NCBI GenBank assembly: GCA_027040585.1
Contig: JALULU010000179.1
Coordinates: 1 to 9,881, forward strand
Reading direction: 5' to 3'
Source of the DNA: Acidobacteriota bacterium
Lineage (GTDB): Bacteria; Acidobacteriota; JAAYUB01; JAMOQF01
DNA: 9,881 nucleotides
Below the pieces are notes generated by a model. The model made no database searches. It saw only the letters and a program-made list of their open reading frames with translations, and was not told the origin of the DNA. Shown here in pieces: positions 6,179 through 9,881 of the stretch (within the stretch, counting starts at the first letter, position 1; each line of letters begins with the position of its first letter). Made by a program: the position numbers and the translations under genes.

Positions 6179-7729
6179 AACAAAGGGGCCTGCATCATTC
6201 TTTCCACCAGATTTCATTAAAAATGTAAGTGGCAACATCAAAATTGAAAGGATGGACATTATCCAAAATACATCGTTAAATCCCATCATTGAAGCCTGTC
6301 TTAGAATTTCCAGATACACTAATTTTAAAGTCTTTGAAACCTGATAAAATGTAACATTCCAATCCCATACAAAAAGTTTTAACTTATAAAAATAATATTG
6401 AAACAACTTTGAAAAGGGTGTTATATGTTCCACTAAAATAGATTGGTGATATTGTGTTCTTTGTGCAAGAATTGTTGTACTAAAGGCAACACCGAAACTT
6501 CCACCTAAATTTCTTATTAAGTTAAACACACTTGTGGCATTTCCCATTTTTTCCTTTGGAATGGTAATATAAGTGGCTGCTGCAAGAGGTACAAAAAATA
6601 ATCCCAATCCTACACCCATAATTATTCTTGGAATAGCAACTGAAATAAAATCAGCGTATAAATTAAATCCAGACATCAAATATATTGAATATGCTGTTAC
6701 TATAATCCCAAGTGCAAGCAATCTGCTTGCTTTAACCCCCTTTTTCATCAAAATCCCTGCAATTGGCATAACGACCATACTTGCAATTCCACCGGGTCCG
6801 AGGACAAGTCCTGCAAGAAATGCGGTATAACCCATCAAATTCTGTAAATAGAGAGGCAACATAACAATACTTCCAAAAAGGCTAAAAAACACAAAAAACA
6901 AAATTATATTTCCCATTGAAAATGTTCTATCTTTAAAAACCCTCAAATCCACTACAGGATTTTCTGAGTGAAGCTCAATGTATACAAAAATAATTAGTGA
7001 AACCAAGGATATTGTCAAAAGTGTTACTATAAAATTTGAATTAAACCAATCTTCTCTTTCACCTTTATCAAGGACAACCTGAAGTGTTCCAAGGCCAAGA
7101 ACTAAAAAAGTTATTCCCCAATAGTCCACTTTCTTGAGAATTTTTTTAATGTATGGGGGATCGAATATAAAAATATACGTTAGAATTATAGACAAAACAC
7201 CAATTGGCACATTTATATAAAAAGTTCCTCTCCAACTCCAATTATCTGTTATCCAACCCCCAACAACCGGTCCCAAAATTGGTGCAAGTACTACTCCCAT
7301 ACCAAAGACAGCCATTGCCATTCCATGCTCTTTTTTGGGAAAGGTCTCAAGTAGTATTGCCTGAGATAGAGGTTGAAGTCCACCACCTCCAATACCCTGA
7401 AATATCCTTGCAACAACAAGCATACCAAGGGATGTTGCACTTCCACACATCATAGAACTAAGTGTAAATAATGTTATTGAAAAAAGTAGATATCTTTTCC
7501 TCCCAAAAAAATTTGAAAGCCACCCTGTCATTGGAATAACCACAGCATTTGAAACAAGATAGGATGTTAAAACCCACGTTACCTCATCAACTCCTGCACT
7601 TAAACTTCCCTGAATGTGGGGAAGAGACACGTTAACAACGCTTGTATCCATTACCTCTATAAAAGTTGGTAAAATGACTGTAAGCGCAATTATCCACTTG
7701 TTAACATTTTTTTCTGGTGAAGAAATCAT
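6173..7729 (-). CDS. emrB: EmrB/QacA-type MFS multidrug efflux permease (DHA2, 14 helices)
   Basis: This inner-membrane drug:proton antiporter of the DHA2 family exports amphipathic compounds through a membrane-fusion protein and an outer-membrane channel. It has 518 residues, the usual length. Visible signatures are the helix-1 motif VMDTSVVNVSLPHI (26-39, acidic Asp28), motif A as GWLSNFFGRKR (69-79, with Asn in place of the usual Asp), RIFQGIGGGG (108-117), motif C as APILGPVVGGWI (149-160), WRGTFYINVPIG (166-177), and ENPVVDLRVFKDRTF (256-270). Near the end HITPF and FNDVFWIM precede the last helix, as in EmrB. The ATG lies six bases after the emrA stop, within the same transcript. No MarR-type regulator or TolC gene is adjacent. 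Substrate is unknown. Confidence 0.93.
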   Translation of the reverse strand: MISSPEKNVNKWIIALTVILPTFIEVMDTSVVNVSLPHIQGSLSAGVDEVTWVLTSYLVSNAVVIPMTGWLSNFFGRKRYLLFSITLFTLSSMMCGSATSLGMLVVARIFQGIGGGGLQPLSQAILLETFPKKEHGMAMAVFGMGVVLAPILGPVVGGWITDNWSWRGTFYINVPIGVLSIILTYIFIFDPPYIKKILKKVDYWGITFLVLGLGTLQVVLDKGEREDWFNSNFIVTLLTISLVSLIIFVYIELHSENPVVDLRVFKDRTFSMGNIILFFVFFSLFGSIVMLPLYLQNLMGYTAFLAGLVLGPGGIASMVVMPIAGILMKKGVKASRLLALGIIVTAYSIYLMSGFNLYADFISVAIPRIIMGVGLGLFFVPLAAATYITIPKEKMGNATSVFNLIRNLGGSFGVAFSTTILAQRTQYHQSILVEHITPFSKLFQYYFYKLKLFVWDWNVTFYQVSKTLKLVYLEILRQASMMGFNDVFWIMSILSILMLPLTFLMKSGGKNDAGPFVH

Positions 7730-7735
7730 GCTAAA

Positions 7736-8929
7736 TTATCTCAACTTTGCACCATTTTTATTAGATGTATCAATTGTAACCTTAACAGAAAGTCCGACCC
7801 TTAAAGGGTATTTCTTTAAAGGAGGATTATCTAAATAGATTTTTACAGGTACCCTCTGAACAACCTTAATCCAGTTACCTGTGGCGTTTTCTGGTGGCAA
7901 AAGTGAAAAGGCAGCACCTGTTCCTGCCCTAATTCCAGCAACGTGTCCGTAAAATTTAACGTCCGGATAAATATCTGCAACAACTGTAGCCTTTTGTCCA
8001 ATTCTCACATCTTTTAACTGAGTTTCTTTAAAATTTGCCTCCACATAAACGCTTTTTAAAGGTACAACAGCCATAAGTGGTTGAGTTGGTTGAATCTTTT
8101 CGCCAATCTCAATATGTTTTTGTGAAATATAACCAGAGATGGGGGCATAAATTTTACAGTATGAAAGCTTTAAAAGTGCTCCTTCAAGTAAGGCTTTTGT
8201 TTCCTTTTCCATTGCATTTAAGGATTTTAACTTCTTATTCAAAACATCTATCTTTATTTTAGAAGCAAGGGCAAGTTTTAGCATAGATTTTGCCTTCGAG
8301 ACATTTTTTTTAGCTGAAAAATAAAGAGCCTTAGCTGCTTTTAATTTAGACTTAATGGAATTTAGTTTAGCTTTTGCACCTTGAAAGACATCTTCCATAT
8401 GATCTAACTTCTGTTTACCAATTGCCCCCTCTTTAAAGAGATTTTTAAACCTATCATAATCCCTCTTGGCAGTTATATAATTTGAAATGGCAGCAGATTC
8501 AAGTGCCTTTACTTCCGAGACACCAGCCTTTGCCTCCCTGCTCTTTGCCTTAGCAGCCTCATAAGTTGATTTTGCTGCATCAATATTTGCTTTTACCTCT
8601 TTTTTTGTAAATAAAATACTCTTTTTGATCTCTTCAATTTGAGCCTTTATCCTCTCAATTGTTGCCCTTCTACCATCAACTTCTACCTGATAATCTTTTG
8701 GATCTAAAACAACTAAAAGATCCCCTTTTTTAACGTAGTCATCGTTTTTTACCAATAATTTCAAAACTGTGCCTGGCACCTTTGAACTTATTATAGAAAT
8801 TGTACTTTTCACATAAGCATCATCTGTTTCAACCCTATTTCTCAAATACATCCACCAATATGAAAAAGAAACTATTGCCAATATAGATATAATCAAAAAA
8901 ATCAAAGGCAATCTCTTTTTAAATGCCAT
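7736..8929 (-). CDS. emrA: EmrA-type membrane fusion (HlyD-family) efflux adaptor
   Basis: This periplasmic adaptor is anchored by one N-terminal helix (about 8-28) and links EmrB to an outer-membrane channel. It has 397 residues, close to E. coli EmrA. Order of parts: the TDDAYV motif (35-40) opening the barrel and lipoyl half (SKVPGTVLKLLVKND at 49-63, VKKGDLLVVLDP at 66-77), a long Ala/Lys-rich coiled-coil hairpin (about 80-256, turn near LFKEGAIGKQKLD), the second lipoyl half (IYAPISGYISQ, 260-270), then a beta-barrel with the EmrA hallmark NATGNWIKVVQRVPVKI (348-364). AGGAG eight bases before the ATG supports the start. emrB follows six bases later. The hairpin is unusually rich in Ala and Lys but the heptad-like pattern is intact. 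Confidence 0.93.
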   Translation of the reverse strand: MAFKKRLPLIFLIISILAIVSFSYWWMYLRNRVETDDAYVKSTISIISSKVPGTVLKLLVKNDDYVKKGDLLVVLDPKDYQVEVDGRRATIERIKAQIEEIKKSILFTKKEVKANIDAAKSTYEAAKAKSREAKAGVSEVKALESAAISNYITAKRDYDRFKNLFKEGAIGKQKLDHMEDVFQGAKAKLNSIKSKLKAAKALYFSAKKNVSKAKSMLKLALASKIKIDVLNKKLKSLNAMEKETKALLEGALLKLSYCKIYAPISGYISQKHIEIGEKIQPTQPLMAVVPLKSVYVEANFKETQLKDVRIGQKATVVADIYPDVKFYGHVAGIRAGTGAAFSLLPPENATGNWIKVVQRVPVKIYLDNPPLKKYPLRVGLSVKVTIDTSNKNGAKLR

Positions 8930-8952
8930 CTTATTTTCTCCTGTGTTATAAT
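8923..8952 (+). promoter_or_regulatory. Candidate trmO promoter, extended -10
   Basis: TGTTATAAT (8944-8952) is a perfect extended -10. ATGCCA (8923-8928, four of six) sits 18 bases upstream and covers the emrA start codon. Transcription would start near 8959, about 25 bases before the trmO ATG. Confidence 0.6.
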
Positions 8953-8964
8953 TTTCTAATCAAA

Positions 8965-8970
8965 AAGGAG
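8965..8970 (+). promoter_or_regulatory. trmO ribosome binding site with long spacing
   Basis: AAGGAG is the only good Shine-Dalgarno site before trmO, but it is 13 bases from the ATG at 8984 rather than the usual 5-9. No in-frame ATG, GTG or TTG lies in between, so the start stands and translation may be weak. Confidence 0.6.
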
Positions 8971-9000
8971 ATTATACAAGAATATGGAAGGCAATGATAA
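8971..9000 (-). promoter_or_regulatory. Candidate emrAB promoter
   Basis: On the minus strand a perfect TATAAT lies at 8976-8971, with TTATCA (four of six) 18 bases upstream at 9000-8995. That places the -35 box inside the start of trmO. Transcription would start near 8964, giving a leader of about 35 bases that contains the emrA Shine-Dalgarno site. Confidence 0.6.
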
Positions 9001-9484
9001 AATAAAAATAAATTTTAAGTTAAAACCAATCGGGATTTTAAAAACTCCATATGAGAAAAAGGCACCTCCTCAACCTGATAGTAAAACTAATGGAGATTTT
9101 AGAATAATCATTTATCATGAGTATTTAGAAGGGCTTTATAAATTAGAAGAATTCAAATATATATACATATTGTACTTTTTAAACCGCTCTAAAAAAGAAT
9201 TTCCTCTAAAGGTAAATCCCCCATGGAGCGATAATAAAGTAGGGCTCTTTGCAAGCAGATCTCCAAATAGAATAAATCCAATTGGTTTAAGTGTTGTTGA
9301 AATTTTAAAAATAGAAAAAAATATCATTTACACATCCCCAATGGATGCCTTTAACAATACGCCACTTTTAGATATCAAGCCATACATAAAACTTTTAGAT
9401 GTAAAGGAAGACGCAAACAATGGGTGGCTGGAAAAAGGGGAAATTGAACACTTAATGATGCATATAAAGGGAATAGTTCATTAG
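8984..9484 (+). CDS. trmO: TrmO/TsaA-type tRNA N6-methyltransferase, short form
   Basis: TrmO-family enzymes use S-adenosylmethionine to methylate N6-threonylcarbamoyladenosine at position 37 of threonine tRNA (m6t6A). They have a small beta-barrel fold rather than a Rossmann methyltransferase. The 166 residues show the family order: KPIGILKTPYEKKAPPQP (14-31), the strand with LEEFKYIYILYFLNRS (54-69), GLFASRSPNRINPIGLS (87-103, Ile where RPNPIG is usual), then NNTPLLDIKPYI (124-135), where the family usually has DGTP. E. coli TrmO is about 235 residues; the C-terminal extension is absent, as in short archaeal and bacterial TsaA proteins, so this looks like a natural short form. It is divergent from emrA, so promoters overlap, but a functional link is not implied. 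Confidence 0.9.
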   Translation: MEGNDKIKINFKLKPIGILKTPYEKKAPPQPDSKTNGDFRIIIYHEYLEGLYKLEEFKYIYILYFLNRSKKEFPLKVNPPWSDNKVGLFASRSPNRINPIGLSVVEILKIEKNIIYTSPMDAFNNTPLLDIKPYIKLLDVKEDANNGWLEKGEIEHLMMHIKGIVH

Positions 9485-9594
9485 AATTTAAAGTATTAAA
9501 TATTTAACAGCACACTTAAAAATCTTAATTAAGGTTGAAAATTAAAATAAACGGGTATCATTTATTTAGTAAAGGGGAAAATAGAGGGATAAAT
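9485..9594. other. Convergent gap between trmO and the nuclease-family gene
   Basis: The genes on either side converge here, so both transcripts should end in this gap. Two perfect AT-only or nearly AT-only palindromes are present, TTAAATATTTAA (9496-9507) and CTTAATTAAG (9524-9533), the second followed on the minus strand by a run of T. Neither makes a stable GC-rich terminator. Confidence 0.5.
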
Positions 9595-9881
9595 TTACTT
9601 CATAACCTCATATCTAAAATCCTCTATATTTCTTTCTTTTTTACTAAAATTCATCCCAATTAGGTAAATTTCCTTAACCTTTCCACTGTACTTTTCAAAA
9701 TATCTTTTTTCCTTAATCTGTTTAAGCGGATCTTCCCTCATGTCAACCTTAAATTCAATTATGTAAGCTTTATCTGGTATAAGTATTGTCAAATCAATTC
9801 TCCCCTTATTTGTTACATCTTCTGCTATTAAATCAACTCCAAGGGATGAAAGGAAGGAATAAATTACACTTGCATAAAACC
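9595..9881 (-). CDS. PD-(D/E)XK nuclease-superfamily protein, C-terminal end (AAA-ATPase-like family)
   Basis: The reverse strand is open from the window edge to TAA at 9597-9595, giving the last 94 residues; the N-terminus is outside. It reads FYASVIYSFLSSLGVDLIAE, then KGRIDLTILIP (25-35) and AYIIEFKV (38-45). Asp29 with Glu42-x-Lys44 forms the D...ExK core of the PD-(D/E)XK fold. QIKEKRYFEKY (54-64) and IYLIGMNFSKKERNI (71-85) are typical of the PF08011 (formerly DUF1703) domain. In that family this domain is usually the tail of a protein of about 500 residues with an AAA-ATPase-like N-terminus, found in many lineages and often multicopy. Its role is not established. An internal ATG at 9792 would begin after the catalytic Asp and is not a credible start. 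Confidence 0.88.
   Translation of the reverse strand, partial: FYASVIYSFLSSLGVDLIAEDVTNKGRIDLTILIPDKAYIIEFKVDMREDPLKQIKEKRYFEKYSGKVKEIYLIGMNFSKKERNIEDFRYEVMK

Noticed and set aside
7614..7838. Plus-strand open frame across the emrA/emrB junction
   Set aside because: It is antisense to two well-supported genes, has no binding site and no family resemblance. Other open frames opposite mqnA, the lipoproteins, emrA, emrB and trmO were rejected for the same reason.
9496..9533. AT-only palindromes between trmO and the nuclease-family gene as terminators
   Set aside because: The stems have almost no G:C pairs and no separate loop, so they would be very unstable as RNA hairpins.
1..9881. CRISPR array, tRNA or rRNA gene, toxin-antitoxin or phage-defence system
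   Set aside because: No regularly spaced repeats, no tRNA-like cloverleaf with a CCA-type end, and no gene of these families was recognised. The nuclease-family tail alone is not evidence of a defence system.

Overview
The window is AT-rich (roughly 30% GC by eye) bacterial DNA. An EmrA/EmrB efflux pair of the type that works with an outer-membrane TolC channel, plus two lipoproteins with classic lipoboxes, point to a diderm (Gram-negative-type) bacterium. Shine-Dalgarno sites of the AGGAG/GAGGT kind precede most genes. The chorismate dehydratase gene mqnA indicates menaquinone synthesis by the futalosine route. I cannot fix the phylum from the sequence.

Layout. (1) 1-473, minus: the N-terminal half of dprA, cut by the window edge, divergent from (2) mqnA and an EamA-type permease (542-2217, plus), which overlap by 4 bases and so look translationally coupled. 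(3) 2218-2553: a 336-base gap with an 11-bp inverted repeat bracketing what may be a fossil transposase start, then a possible promoter. (4) 2554-5879, plus: two tandem paralogous lipoproteins of unknown function. Each has a lipobox, a twice-repeated ~80-residue beta-rich module and a C-terminal seven-repeat beta-propeller. They are followed by a strong stem-loop. (5) 5880-6172: gap with terminators and no convincing gene. (6) 6173-8929, minus: emrA-emrB, six bases apart. (7) 8984-9484, plus: a short TrmO-type tRNA methyltransferase, divergent from emrA across a compact promoter region. (8) 9595-9881, minus: the C-terminal end of a PD-(D/E)XK nuclease-family protein, normally the tail of an AAA-ATPase-like protein, cut by the window edge.

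Most of the window is ordinary chromosomal housekeeping and transport. The part least explained by known families is the lipoprotein pair. Their N-terminal halves are about 90% identical with patches of near-identical DNA, while their propellers have diverged strongly. This suggests a shared scaffold carrying two different recognition faces. No RNA gene, CRISPR array, intact insertion sequence, integrase or phage gene was seen.
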